64,000 bases of DNA from an uncultured Alphaproteobacteria bacterium (GTDB lineage Bacteria > Pseudomonadota > Alphaproteobacteria > Rs-D84). Shown here one piece after another: positions 8,764 through 18,778 of this stretch (position 1 is the first letter of the stretch; every line of letters starts with the position of its first letter). The DNA is taken from the NCBI GenBank assembly GCA_949156565.1, contig CASCZI010000004.1, positions 1 through 64,000 on the forward strand. The letters are read 5' to 3'. The position numbers and the translations under genes are program-made. Below the pieces are notes generated by a model. That model ran no database searches and was not told where the DNA came from. It saw nothing but the letters and a program-made list of their open reading frames with translations.

Positions 8764-9914
8764 TGACGCGTATTTCCAAGAAAAACAAGAAGTTAAAGAT
8801 CTTTGTTATCGCCGGCGAAGTATCTGGTGATGTCTTGGGGGCAAAGATCATGCGTGACATGCCCGGTGTTGAATTTATGGGTGTGGGTGGTGAAAATATG
8901 ATGGCGGCGGGATTGCATTCATTGTTCCCGATTTCGGATATCGCCGTTATGGGAATTATAGAAGTGGCGGCCCACGCCCGTACGTTGACGTCGCGTATTC
9001 GGCGTGTGGCGGATGCGATTGTAGATGCGCGGCCCAATATTGTTTTGACGATTGATGCCCCGGGGTTTGCGCGTGGGGTCATTAAACGTATTCGGGGATC
9101 GCGTGATGGGAAAAAATTGATTATGGCCGGGTTGCGGTTTCATCATGTTGTCGCCCCCCAGGTGTGGGCATGGCGGCCGGGGCGGGCAAAAAAATATGCG
9201 GCCACGTTTGATAAGCTTTATTCTTTTTTTGAATTTGAACGGCCCTATTTTACAAAATATGGATTGGATACCATGGCGGTGGGACATCCCATTGCCGATG
9301 GGTTGGAAAAATATATCCCGGCGAAATCACCCCGGGTCGGTCATGAAAAAATTATCACTTTGGTCCCCGGCAGCAGAATGTCAGAGGTGAAAAAACTGTT
9401 GCCATTGATGCGCCAAACCGTTGATATGTTGGTATCATGTGGATATCAGGATTATCGATTTGTGATTCCGACGGTTGAAACAACCGACGCCTTTATCCGA
9501 AATGATGTCAAAAATTGGGCGGTGGCCCCCACATTGGTGCCGGCATCCGATCGGTATGATTGGTATGGGCGGACGCACATCGCCATCGTGGCCAGTGGTA
9601 CTGTTTCTGCGGAATTGGCGATCATGCATATTCCGGCGATTGTTGTGTACCGAATGAATCCCATAACAACATGGTTGGTGCGGCGTGTGATCCGTGTTCG
9701 ATGGGTGTCGTTGGTAAACATTTTATTAAATCGGTGCGTTTATCCTGAATTATTGGGGCCGGCCGCGACGGCGGAAAATGTGGTGACGTGTATGCGGGAA
9801 TTATCGACCCCACATGCGCGCGAAATGATGATTAATGAATTGAAATCTGCGGATAAATTGTGGCGTGGCGCGGATCGTCCCGCCGCGTTGATTGCGGCCG
9901 ATTTAATGAAATAA
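8763..9914 (+). CDS. lpxB: Lipid-A-disaccharide synthase
   Basis: FVIAGEVSGDVLGAKIM, FMGVGGENMMAAGLHSLFPISDIAVMGIIEV, PQVWAWRPGRAKK. Confidence 0.93.
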   Translation: MTRISKKNKKLKIFVIAGEVSGDVLGAKIMRDMPGVEFMGVGGENMMAAGLHSLFPISDIAVMGIIEVAAHARTLTSRIRRVADAIVDARPNIVLTIDAPGFARGVIKRIRGSRDGKKLIMAGLRFHHVVAPQVWAWRPGRAKKYAATFDKLYSFFEFERPYFTKYGLDTMAVGHPIADGLEKYIPAKSPRVGHEKIITLVPGSRMSEVKKLLPLMRQTVDMLVSCGYQDYRFVIPTVETTDAFIRNDVKNWAVAPTLVPASDRYDWYGRTHIAIVASGTVSAELAIMHIPAIVVYRMNPITTWLVRRVIRVRWVSLVNILLNRCVYPELLGPAATAENVVTCMRELSTPHAREMMINELKSADKLWRGADRPAALIAADLMK

Positions 9915-9990
9915 TGGGCGGCGCTATTTATTCTCATTGTAATTTGATTATAATTGACCTATAATTCAAATAACAAGAATGGGGGCGCCA

Positions 9991-10332
9991 ATGAAAAAAG
10001 CACTTTCTTTATTCGGTTTGGGATTTTTGGCGGGGTTATTGACATTTGGGTTGGTATCGCGCCCGGCCGACGCGTATCAGGTTTTGTCATCCAAAGAATT
10101 GGGACAAAATGATGCGAAAAATCAAAATGTGGTGGTAAAATGCACAACCGATACCGGCAAGGTGTCTAATCAAACCTGCTCTTTGCGGCGTTATGCGAAA
10201 TGCACCGGTACGGGTAAAAATAAAAAATGTAATGGTTGGCAACCATGGCGGGATTTGCGTAACCCCGGTGCCCAATATTCAGACTGGAAGGCGGCGGCAT
10301 CCGCATGCTGTCGTGCCAAAGGTATGCGATAA
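9991..10332 (+). CDS. Small secreted hypothetical protein
   Basis: Signal-peptide-like MKKALSLFGLGFLAGLLTFGLVSRPADA; several Cys; terminator downstream. Confidence 0.6.
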   Translation: MKKALSLFGLGFLAGLLTFGLVSRPADAYQVLSSKELGQNDAKNQNVVVKCTTDTGKVSNQTCSLRRYAKCTGTGKNKKCNGWQPWRDLRNPGAQYSDWKAAASACCRAKGMR

Positions 10333-10345
10333 TAAATAACAAACA

Positions 10346-10370
10346 AACGCCCATTTGGGCGTTTTCTTTT
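10346..10370 (+). terminator. Rho-independent terminator
   Basis: aaacgcccatttgggcgttttctttt. Confidence 0.7.
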
Positions 10371-10464
10371 GAAAGGTTTGTATTTAATCGTATGGGGAAA
10401 TACGGGTTCGGAATTACATATATTTATATATTATAAATTGGTATTGATCAATTTGATAATCCCT

Positions 10465-10788
10465 TTACCGTATGGGGCATTTTTTTGCCATATATTCAAA
10501 CAGGTTATTAAAGTCTTTATACCCCAGGCAATGATTCTGCGGTTGAATCACACTTTCGTGCATCCCAATTTCAAAGGATTTAAGATTCCCGTTGGTGATG
10601 CGGACGCACCGGGTGATATGAAATAATTTTGGTATAATATAGCGCGTGATCATCCACGCACCATTGTGTTCAACGGTTTTTGCGATATTGTCAGTATTTC
10701 GGTCAATGACGGCATAAATATCATTGGCCTTGATCGGGGGTAAATCGAACGGGATTTCCATCTGTTTTTTCATAACGTAATTTGGCAT
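10465..10788 (-). CDS. Hypothetical protein
   Basis: 107-aa ORF opposite the flanking + genes; no family recognised. Confidence 0.5.
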   Translation of the reverse strand: MPNYVMKKQMEIPFDLPPIKANDIYAVIDRNTDNIAKTVEHNGAWMITRYIIPKLFHITRCVRITNGNLKSFEIGMHESVIQPQNHCLGYKDFNNLFEYMAKKCPIR

Positions 10789-10873
10789 TGTCGTATTCCT
10801 TGGGTTTTTGTGAATAATAATAACAATTGCGGTTATGTCAAATAAAACCGCCCATTTGGGCGGTTTATTATTT

Positions 10874-10949
10874 TGGTGGAGCTGATGGGACTCAAACCCA
10901 CGACCTCTACGATGCGAACGTAGCGCTCTATCAACTGAGCTACAACCCC
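10874..10949 (-). tRNA. tRNA-Ala(CGC)
   Basis: Minus strand GGGGTTGTAGCTCAG...CTACG TTCGCAT CGTAG...CACCA; loop anticodon CGC; CCA encoded. Confidence 0.9.
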
Positions 10950-10955
10950 AAAACT

Positions 10956-11042
10956 TGGTGCGGATAAGAAGACTCGAACTTCCAAGGCATCGCTGCCACT
11001 AGTACCTGAAACTAGCGCGTCTACCAATTCCGCCATATCCGC
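10956..11042 (-). tRNA. tRNA-Leu(CAG)
   Basis: GCGGATATGGCGGAATTGGTAGACGCG..., CTAGT TTCAGGT ACTAG, long variable arm, CCA. Confidence 0.9.
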
Positions 11043-11201
11043 ATATTGCGTTGACTATCATATATTAACTTCTTTTCTTTTGCAACAAGAAAATTTATTT
11101 GAATGGATCGGTGTTAAAATTTTATTCTGGTGGAACCATGTTGGTTCTCGTCCAACATCACGCACGAATAAAAAAACACCCCATGGGGGGCATTTTTATT
11201 C

Positions 11202-11278
11202 TGGTGGATGTGATTGGACTCGAACCAACGACCTCTTCGATGTGAACGAAGCGCTCTAACCAACTGAGCTACACATCC
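11202..11278 (-). tRNA. tRNA-Val(CAC)
   Basis: GGATGTGTAGCTCAGTTGG..., CTTCG TTCACAT CGAAG, CACATCC ACCA. Confidence 0.9.
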
Positions 11279-11335
11279 GCAAGTATTCCCAAAACGCGTT
11301 TCGCCATTCATATGCGGTGCCATAGCAAAAACGTT

Positions 11336-11422
11336 TGGTGGGGATAGTGGGACTCGAACCCACACGGTTGCAATAACCAAAGGATTTTAAGTCCTCAGCG
11401 TCTACCATTCCGCCATATCCCC
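11336..11422 (-). tRNA. tRNA-Leu(TAA)
   Basis: GGGGATATGGCGGAATGGTAGACGC..., GAGGA CTTAAAA TCCTT, long variable arm, CCA. Confidence 0.9.
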
Positions 11423-11469
11423 GTGCGGGGAACATGCTATCGCGTATGGGGGACAATGTCAATTATTTT

Positions 11470-12444
11470 TTATTTATTTATACGTAAATCAATATCATTG
11501 TTTGGGGGATTGGTTTGAAACCGGTTATAGGCGTCACGAAAATGCGATACAGACACACCCGCGCCAAAGCGGCCAAATGTATCTGGGTTTAATGACATTT
11601 GCCCGGTTCCATGTGTTTGAATCCCCACCAGTGTCCATGTATCATTGTCATTTTTGTAAAATATGGGCCCGCCCGAATTTCCCGACCACAATTGGCACGG
11701 TTTTTCACCCTTGATATTATAAATTATTCCGTTTTTAAATATAACTTTGCACATAGATGTTTTCATTCGCGATCCGTCACCGAAAACATCCGTGGCGCGT
11801 ATATTATATTTTTCCAATACAGAACGGCGTGCGAACGTATCACGTGTTGTACCGTCAAAAAAGTTTATGTCCGTGCCCGATGCGTTATTATCAAACAGTG
11901 TTAAAAAATCTGTGGGGGTGCTGGTGGTGGGGGTGGTCCCCTTTTCTTTTAAACGATCGTTCAGATATTGGCTATACGCGCGGCGAATGGTTGCGATTTC
12001 ATCATCACTAAGCACGCGTAACGACCCGTATCCGGCAATGGTTACCGGCACAGATGTATTTTCTGGGGCCTCTCCCAGTGTGATGTCGGACGAAATTGGT
12101 ACGGCATTGCCCACCGATACAATGGCCCAATCATGGGCAATATCATTGGGCCCATCGGTATCGGGGACGACATAATCGGTGATTGGGTGCGTTGTATCAT
12201 AAACATCGATTACGCGCAATTGTGATGGAATTTCCCCGCCCAAGCAATGACGCGCCGTGATAACAATATTGTCCGCCGTAATGACCGCCGAACAGAAATT
12301 TTTCCCCATGCGATTTAATCGACCGGCATTATAAAATGGGGCGTCAAATTTATCTGCATATTGTCGGCGATCAATTGTATATGCCCCATATGCCTGGGGG
12401 ATTATCAAAAAAAGCAACATTGGAAAAATCATGTGTTTAATCAT
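11470..12444 (-). CDS. Secreted trypsin-like serine protease
   Basis: Signal peptide MIKHMIFPMLLFLIIPQAYG; catalytic triad contexts ITARHCLGG, HDWAIVSV, GNSGGPIF. Confidence 0.85.
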   Translation of the reverse strand: MIKHMIFPMLLFLIIPQAYGAYTIDRRQYADKFDAPFYNAGRLNRMGKNFCSAVITADNIVITARHCLGGEIPSQLRVIDVYDTTHPITDYVVPDTDGPNDIAHDWAIVSVGNAVPISSDITLGEAPENTSVPVTIAGYGSLRVLSDDEIATIRRAYSQYLNDRLKEKGTTPTTSTPTDFLTLFDNNASGTDINFFDGTTRDTFARRSVLEKYNIRATDVFGDGSRMKTSMCKVIFKNGIIYNIKGEKPCQLWSGNSGGPIFYKNDNDTWTLVGIQTHGTGQMSLNPDTFGRFGAGVSVSHFRDAYNRFQTNPPNNDIDLRINK

Positions 12445-13363
12445 TGATTGCCCCCTGGCATTGTTGTGCAATATTAACCGCCCGACGAATGATAGAAATT
12501 TGGGATGCGTTAAAGACGGTGGCGGTCGCACTGGCGGCGGTGGCGCCAATTCCCAAAATATTTGATGCGGTGTTTAAGTTCTTTTCATGTTTGTTGCCGG
12601 TTTCGGAATTGTTGTTTCGGGTTTCGGGTGAATTGGCGGCAATACTGGTTGCGACGCCGGCCGCCCCCACGGTGCCCCCGGTAATGGATGACCACATGGC
12701 CCCATTTGCGCGTCGGTCAATTTTTTCAATATCGATAAATTCCCACGGGCCGCATTCGTTAATAATATTTACGGCATAGTTTATATGATCATGATCTACA
12801 TGATCTAAACGTGCCTGAATCACGGCCCGGCGCAGGTCACGCACCGCCGCCACACAGGTATCGATTTTTTGACGCGTTGATTTTTCCATGTGATTTTTTC
12901 CGGCGATAATGGCCCCGGCAACATGTGTTGCGGTGTTTCCGGCCAACAATCCGGTGCGCCAATTCCCCAACTTTTTTGATTTTATGTTCAAACGTTTTAA
13001 TTCATCAATTTGGCCCATCGGGATCAAAATATAATTAAAGAAATCCGAATCGGACATCGCATCCACAGATGTTGGATCACACCCGCCGGCATCACAAATC
13101 TGTTGTTCCAATGCGCGTATTTGTTCATCCAATCCCACCTTTGACAATCCGACGGCAACCGCACCAATACCTGTTGCCGTCCCTACCCCGGTGACCGCGG
13201 TGTTAATGCCGGCCAATGTTTTCATGTCATCAAATTCACGCCCGATATCGCCACATGCCACAATCGTGTCACGTACCGCGTCGTCAAACGTCGCATTGGC
13301 ATGGGCCATGGGACAGATGCCGATCCCCATAATGATCACAAAGATATAAAAATATCCCCACAT
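12437..13363 (-). CDS. Secreted hypothetical protein with Gly/Ala-rich hydrophobic helices
   Basis: Signal peptide ending MAHANA; GINTAVTGVGTATGIGAVAVGL; stop overlaps the protease start. Confidence 0.7.
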   Translation of the reverse strand: MWGYFYIFVIIMGIGICPMAHANATFDDAVRDTIVACGDIGREFDDMKTLAGINTAVTGVGTATGIGAVAVGLSKVGLDEQIRALEQQICDAGGCDPTSVDAMSDSDFFNYILIPMGQIDELKRLNIKSKKLGNWRTGLLAGNTATHVAGAIIAGKNHMEKSTRQKIDTCVAAVRDLRRAVIQARLDHVDHDHINYAVNIINECGPWEFIDIEKIDRRANGAMWSSITGGTVGAAGVATSIAANSPETRNNNSETGNKHEKNLNTASNILGIGATAASATATVFNASQISIIRRAVNIAQQCQGAIND

Positions 13364-13437
13364 AATTGTTTTTATTATAACACAAAAACAGGCATGGCAC
13401 CATACGATATGTGATTAGACGTTTGTGTATTTTTTAG

Positions 13438-14037
13438 TTATGCGTTGGTGTCGTCTGGATTGATTAATAAACGTTCCCATTGACGTTGTGGGATGATCCA
13501 CCATATCGCGATGGCCACATAAATGCCCAATGATATAAATGGGTGTACGGCCGACATTAAAATGGCAACGATAAACCCGATAATTGAAATATGGGTACGG
13601 CGTCCAGATCGGACCGATTCTGCCAAACGCCCGTTTGCGTCACGCGTATGGATGACCAAGCGTTGTAACATGCGAAACGATACCACGCACAATAAAAAGA
13701 TAATACCGTATGCCGCCACAGGAATCCGGTCCAGGTGGTGTTCATCAACCCACGCGGTGAAAAAAGGAACCAATGACATCCAAAATAAAAAGTTCATATT
13801 GGCCCACATAATGCGGGTTGTTATTTGGCGTGTCGCCATCAAGATTAAATGATGGTTAATCCAGAATATGGCAACGTATACAAAGCTTAGCACATAGCTT
13901 AGGAATATCGGAACCATTTGCCACAAAGATTGGAAATCTGTATCTGATGGCGCATTCAATGCCAAGACCATAATTGTAATAATGATGGCAAATACACCGT
14001 CGCTAAATGCCTCTAGACGTGCCTTGTTCATAATCAT
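13438..14037 (-). CDS. TMEM175/DUF1211-family membrane protein
   Basis: N-terminal ARLEAFSDGVFAIIITIMVLAL (FSDGVFAI signature), multi-pass. Confidence 0.85.
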   Translation of the reverse strand: MIMNKARLEAFSDGVFAIIITIMVLALNAPSDTDFQSLWQMVPIFLSYVLSFVYVAIFWINHHLILMATRQITTRIMWANMNFLFWMSLVPFFTAWVDEHHLDRIPVAAYGIIFLLCVVSFRMLQRLVIHTRDANGRLAESVRSGRRTHISIIGFIVAILMSAVHPFISLGIYVAIAIWWIIPQRQWERLLINPDDTNA

Positions 14038-14168
14038 TTCTCTTTGGGTTTTTATAAAGAAATCATACCATATTCCCCCCTGTCCAACCGCAGGAAAGAA
14101 ATCCGTTTATGGGGTGATAATTTCGCTTGCTCTGAAAATTCAAAATTTGCTAAAATCAAACCAAAGGA

Positions 14169-16970
14169 ATGAAAAAGTTTTTTGCATTTATTTTATATAC
14201 TTGGTCCGCGTTGGGTTTTGCCAATGGGGGTGTTCGCGATGGGGTATCTGTGGCCCGTCGTGGGGATGCCCCAACGCAATCGCGTGTGGCCACAACATCG
14301 CGCGGAACCGTTGACCGTTCGGCCACCCCAATGGTATCTGGATCGTCACGTGGCGCATCGGGGGGTGTTTCGCGTGCGGCAACATCCACCGGCACAACAT
14401 CGCGCGGAACCGTTGACCGTTCGGCCACCCCAACGGTATCTGGATCGTCACGTGGCGCATCGGGGGTTGTGTCGCGTGCGGCAATATCCACCGGCACAAC
14501 ATCGCGCGGGATGTCGTCTATGTCCCGAATATCGACACAAACAACCACCGGGCGGTCTGCGGTAACCAATGGAACCGCGGCCCGTTCGGCGATCGATCAA
14601 ACATCGTCGGCGATGTCCCAAACGCGGACGGGTGCCGCATATGAAAAGTGTAAAAATGCGTATTTTTCATGCATGGATCAGTTTTGTCAGTTGAAAAACG
14701 ATGATTATCGGCGTTGTTCGTGCAGTGATCGTGTCTATGATCTGGACGAAACGCGAAATGTCATATTGGCGGCGGGGGAAAAATTAACGACATTTACCGA
14801 AAACTTGGACGTGGTGGGAATGACCAAGGCCCAGGCAACGGCCATGCGTACCGCATCCGAAGGCGAAGATGCGTTAACCACGGATAATTCGGCATCAAAA
14901 TCTTTGTTGACGGCCATTATGAATTCGATCAAGGGCGAAGATACGAATGTTGGGGGTAAATATGCGGATTTGAATACGATTAATCTTTCGTTTGATGCCG
15001 CCCAATCATTTGGAGATATGGACGCAGGCGCAACGATTGCAACGTATAATGGGGCCAATCTTTATAATGCGGTATATCCCCAATGTCGCGAATTGGTGAA
15101 ATCTGAATGCAATGATGCATCATTACAGCGGGCAATTACGGCCTATTTAATGGCGGTGGAACAAGATTGTAATACGGTTCAAACCGCCATCGGGCAAAAA
15201 CAAAAAACGATGAAGGCCGCCGTCCGCGAAGGCAGTGCGATGTTAGATTTGGCCCGTGTTGAAAATCGCAAAAAGCATAACGCCAATGATGTTACCACGT
15301 GTTTGGCCAATGTTGAAATGGCCGTTTTAAGTGATCAGGTATGTGGACCGGGATATCGCAAATGTCTGGATAATGGTGAATTTATCGATGTATCGACCGG
15401 CGCGCCCATATCGGGTGTATCCAATTTTAATGAATTGGAAAAAATGTTGACTTTTGCCGATGGGGTGGATGCATTGGATCAAAAATTATCCAAGGTGGGC
15501 GCGAACAAAACATTTGTTCAAAATTTCGAAAGTCGGGTGAAAAAATTTGCCCAACCAGAATTAGATAAATGTACCGAACAGGCAGATTTTGTTTGGTCTG
15601 AATACCTGGACAAGGCGTTGTTGGATATTTATTATGCCCAACAGGCCAAGGTTTCAGAAATCAAACAGGGATGCTTTGATTTTGTGGCGGCATGTTATTT
15701 AAATGCAGAAAAATCTATGACGGCCGCCATGGCCGAGATTACCGGGGATAAAACATTGGTCTTGCAACCAAATAAAATTGAATTGACCGCCGATATGTGC
15801 ACCGATTACGTTGATTCTTGTAATAATATGTTTGGTGAAAATATTGTTCAAGATTACATTAAAAACAGAAATGATAACGACAAATTAACCGCATGTCGTG
15901 CCGTTGTACGTCAATGTTTTGATAATTTTGGTGGGTCGGGATATGAAAATCTTTATAACCCTAATCGGGGCTTGTTTACCCGGTCAGAGGCATTAAATTG
16001 GTTCACATTATATGATTATAATAAGGAGGGGAATCTGGTTGAAAATTCCAAAAACATATCCGTCTGCGCCAAACAATTACAAGAGATAGAGGCATGCAGC
16101 GACCGAGATATTTATGAAAAGGCCTTTGGCGGGTTTGATCGCATGAAACAAGAAAATAAGGATGCACAGTATGGACTTGTAAACGACGCGAATATGTTGC
16201 CGGGGCAAATTCGGTCTGGTGGCGTCGCGACAGAGGTTTATAATAACATTCTGTCGATTTTAAACACCCAGTGTCAGGCATTAAATGGCCGGTTTATGAC
16301 CAAAAATATGATCGAACAATCCAATTCGTATTCATTCCAATATATTAATCAGTTGAACGATCAAAGCGAACCCTTGTGCTATGCCAGTTTTGATTATAAT
16401 CAAGACGGTACCCCCAAAAGTGGCTACTATGGATTGGTTAATTATTATGGTGTAAAGAATACGAAATTTACAGATAATGGCGTCAAAAAAATAGACGCGT
16501 ATGGTGAAAATATGTGCCCCAAAGGTCATGCCGATACGGTGGATACGCGGTCATGGGGGGCATGTTTGTGTTGGGAAAATGGTGGCCGCCGCAGTCGCGA
16601 TGGTGCATCTGTAAAATGTGAATCGGTGTTGCCGGTTATCGCTGAGGAAGCTAATAAAGAAGCTACCGACGGTATTTTTAAAGAAGCCTGTATTACCCAA
16701 AATCCAAGCAACAACACTAGCCGTTGGGAATATACGGCGGTTTATCCGTGGAATGATCCGAACCAAACACTACACTGGTGCACAATGACCATACCCAATA
16801 ATTATGATCAGGTTTGCACATTTGTGAGCATCAAGGACGATAATACCACCATGATGCAAGAGACGGTTGGTATGGAGAATGGTGCGTGTCCATCGGGCGG
16901 TCAACGCTTCTTGGATTCGTTACCCAAGGGATTAAACGCCACACGATCGAACAAGATCAGCAGTAATTAA
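14169..16970 (+). CDS. Large secreted Cys-containing protein with Ser/Thr/Arg repeat N-terminus
   Basis: 933-aa ORF; signal peptide MKKFFAFILYTWSALGFANG; GAAYEKCKNAYFSCMDQFCQLKNDDYRRCSCS. Confidence 0.8.
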   Translation: MKKFFAFILYTWSALGFANGGVRDGVSVARRGDAPTQSRVATTSRGTVDRSATPMVSGSSRGASGGVSRAATSTGTTSRGTVDRSATPTVSGSSRGASGVVSRAAISTGTTSRGMSSMSRISTQTTTGRSAVTNGTAARSAIDQTSSAMSQTRTGAAYEKCKNAYFSCMDQFCQLKNDDYRRCSCSDRVYDLDETRNVILAAGEKLTTFTENLDVVGMTKAQATAMRTASEGEDALTTDNSASKSLLTAIMNSIKGEDTNVGGKYADLNTINLSFDAAQSFGDMDAGATIATYNGANLYNAVYPQCRELVKSECNDASLQRAITAYLMAVEQDCNTVQTAIGQKQKTMKAAVREGSAMLDLARVENRKKHNANDVTTCLANVEMAVLSDQVCGPGYRKCLDNGEFIDVSTGAPISGVSNFNELEKMLTFADGVDALDQKLSKVGANKTFVQNFESRVKKFAQPELDKCTEQADFVWSEYLDKALLDIYYAQQAKVSEIKQGCFDFVAACYLNAEKSMTAAMAEITGDKTLVLQPNKIELTADMCTDYVDSCNNMFGENIVQDYIKNRNDNDKLTACRAVVRQCFDNFGGSGYENLYNPNRGLFTRSEALNWFTLYDYNKEGNLVENSKNISVCAKQLQEIEACSDRDIYEKAFGGFDRMKQENKDAQYGLVNDANMLPGQIRSGGVATEVYNNILSILNTQCQALNGRFMTKNMIEQSNSYSFQYINQLNDQSEPLCYASFDYNQDGTPKSGYYGLVNYYGVKNTKFTDNGVKKIDAYGENMCPKGHADTVDTRSWGACLCWENGGRRSRDGASVKCESVLPVIAEEANKEATDGIFKEACITQNPSNNTSRWEYTAVYPWNDPNQTLHWCTMTIPNNYDQVCTFVSIKDDNTTMMQETVGMENGACPSGGQRFLDSLPKGLNATRSNKISSN
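14292..14495 (+). repeat. Two tandem 102-bp units inside the CDS
   Basis: TTSRGTVDRSATP(M/T)VSGSSRGASG(G/V)VSRAA(T/I)STG repeated twice, near-identical DNA. Confidence 0.9.
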
Positions 16971-17027
16971 TTGTTCATGTCTTTGGACGGGGTACTGATA
17001 CAAATTATTTGATATTCATGAAATAAT

Positions 17028-18773
17028 TTATGGGCGGGTGGACCACGGTTCGTCATTCATAATCAGGTAATACAACGCCGCCCCCGGTTCATCGGGATTA
17101 CGCAAAACGGGACGGACGACATAAATATCGACATCACACGCGTTGTTTTCATGGGCCGCCATTGTATCCATTAAATCCATATGAAATTTCGTTGCAAAAT
17201 CCATGGCCTGAAGAAATGCGGCATCATCGTCGGCGGCACTGGTCGAATGGCCCGTCCACATCAACCACATTCCATGATTGACCACGTTTTCTTGGCCGGT
17301 AATATCATCCGCCGATAACAATCCCAACGGTTTAAAATCAATGCCGTGGGTAAAATCGCCGGTACTGGTTTCGGACCAATCATACATATTTCCAATAAAT
17401 TGAATTGCACCGTATATAATACCGCCCTGTTCCATAACGCGCCCCAGGCGTCCGGCGTTTTTCATTGTGGATTGGAACAACCAATCACGTACGCGCCCGG
17501 ATTGCATGCTGGCCCGGCCGGCGCGGGTGGCGCGGCGGATATTTTTTTCACCCCGTCCGGCGGCACGGGCCGCCCGCCATGCCCGGGTTATGACATTGCC
17601 CCGCCGGGCGGTCTGTAATCCGCGTAATGTGCCACGATATTTCATAATATCAGAAAACTGGTTCGTGGCGCGTCGCCAATCACGAACGTCATCCATCTGT
17701 TCTAATTCACGCATGCGTGTTGCCGCCGTGTTCATGTCGCGCGTTATATCGGCGTACCGGGCCGCATCGGTCGTGCGGTCGATCGTCTTGATTTGTTCGG
17801 CCATGCGTGCATGTTGTTGACCAATGCGTATGTAATCCCGTACGGTATCGGTCCGCTCTAAATTCTTGATCGTGGCCACCAAATTCTTGGCCGCACGTGT
17901 GGCGCGCGCACCCTTGGTCGCACCCAAAATAGCCGCCCCACCCCCCGCCGTCGCAACAGTAATGACGACATCCAGGGCGACTTCGCCCCATGTGATCCAT
18001 TGCAGGTTCACGTCCCCCGCCACATAATAATCGTTGGTGTCGTCCTGTATAGATACAGTTTCGTGCACGGCAATGTTAATCATATCATCGTCATTGGCCA
18101 ATGCACTGCGACTGGTGCACGATGGGCCCGCGGGATAAAGGGTGTCAATATGTTGATTGATGTAATCCAGTGATACGGTGTTCGATCGTCCTGGGCCCAC
18201 AAAATTGTCCAATGTTCCCGATTGAACCACCAAAATGGCATACCATGCCGGATCAACGTTTGTCCAAATGGCACCGTCGGCCCCGATGCGCGGACTGGAT
18301 GGGATATCCCGCTTATGCGAGAGTAATAATTGGCGTTCCAGGACCCGCGGTTGGGTTTCGCGCTGAATGGTGATTTCCCGTCCCCCTGCAAATGTATAAT
18401 GAATGGGGTCAAAGACAATGGTTTCATCCGGGGAAATTTGGTCCAATTCGGGACAATTCATTATGGCGGTGATAACATTGCCATCCCGTAACGTGTTATA
18501 AATCCAATCGCGGACCGCCGATTCTGGTGCCGATTCGGATATATTTCCACCGGCCGCCGCCAATGCATTTGACATCACCGCGGTGGCGCATGGTGTTCGC
18601 GATGGTGATGGGGCAATTTCGGTATCGGGGTCAGATATCGGTACAGCCGATGATGTATCGGTTATATCATCCGATACAATTGTTTCGTCCCCCATGGCGT
18701 CGATAAGCCCGGCCGGATGCACATCCGTCATGAATAATATGCATATAATAAATGCCAGTGTTGCGCGCATCAT
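17028..18773 (-). CDS. Secreted helical hypothetical protein, paralogue of the adjacent gene
   Basis: Signal peptide; central ALDVVITVATAGGGAAILGATKGARATRAAKNL; C-terminal NACDVDIYVVRPVLRNP. Confidence 0.7.
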   Translation of the reverse strand: MMRATLAFIICILFMTDVHPAGLIDAMGDETIVSDDITDTSSAVPISDPDTEIAPSPSRTPCATAVMSNALAAAGGNISESAPESAVRDWIYNTLRDGNVITAIMNCPELDQISPDETIVFDPIHYTFAGGREITIQRETQPRVLERQLLLSHKRDIPSSPRIGADGAIWTNVDPAWYAILVVQSGTLDNFVGPGRSNTVSLDYINQHIDTLYPAGPSCTSRSALANDDDMINIAVHETVSIQDDTNDYYVAGDVNLQWITWGEVALDVVITVATAGGGAAILGATKGARATRAAKNLVATIKNLERTDTVRDYIRIGQQHARMAEQIKTIDRTTDAARYADITRDMNTAATRMRELEQMDDVRDWRRATNQFSDIMKYRGTLRGLQTARRGNVITRAWRAARAAGRGEKNIRRATRAGRASMQSGRVRDWLFQSTMKNAGRLGRVMEQGGIIYGAIQFIGNMYDWSETSTGDFTHGIDFKPLGLLSADDITGQENVVNHGMWLMWTGHSTSAADDDAAFLQAMDFATKFHMDLMDTMAAHENNACDVDIYVVRPVLRNPDEPGAALYYLIMNDEPWSTRP

Positions 18774-18778
18774 TTTGT

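Noticed and set aside
11110-11200. Possible tRNA fragment (tctggtggaaccatgttggttctcgtccaacatcacgc)
   Set aside because: Resembles the 3' end of a tRNA (tggtgga) but no cloverleaf can be completed; may be a remnant or chance.
10833-11462. ORFs 10833..11036, 11114..11380 and 11256..11462 on the minus strand
   Set aside because: They overlap the tRNA genes and their products are translations of tRNA sequence.
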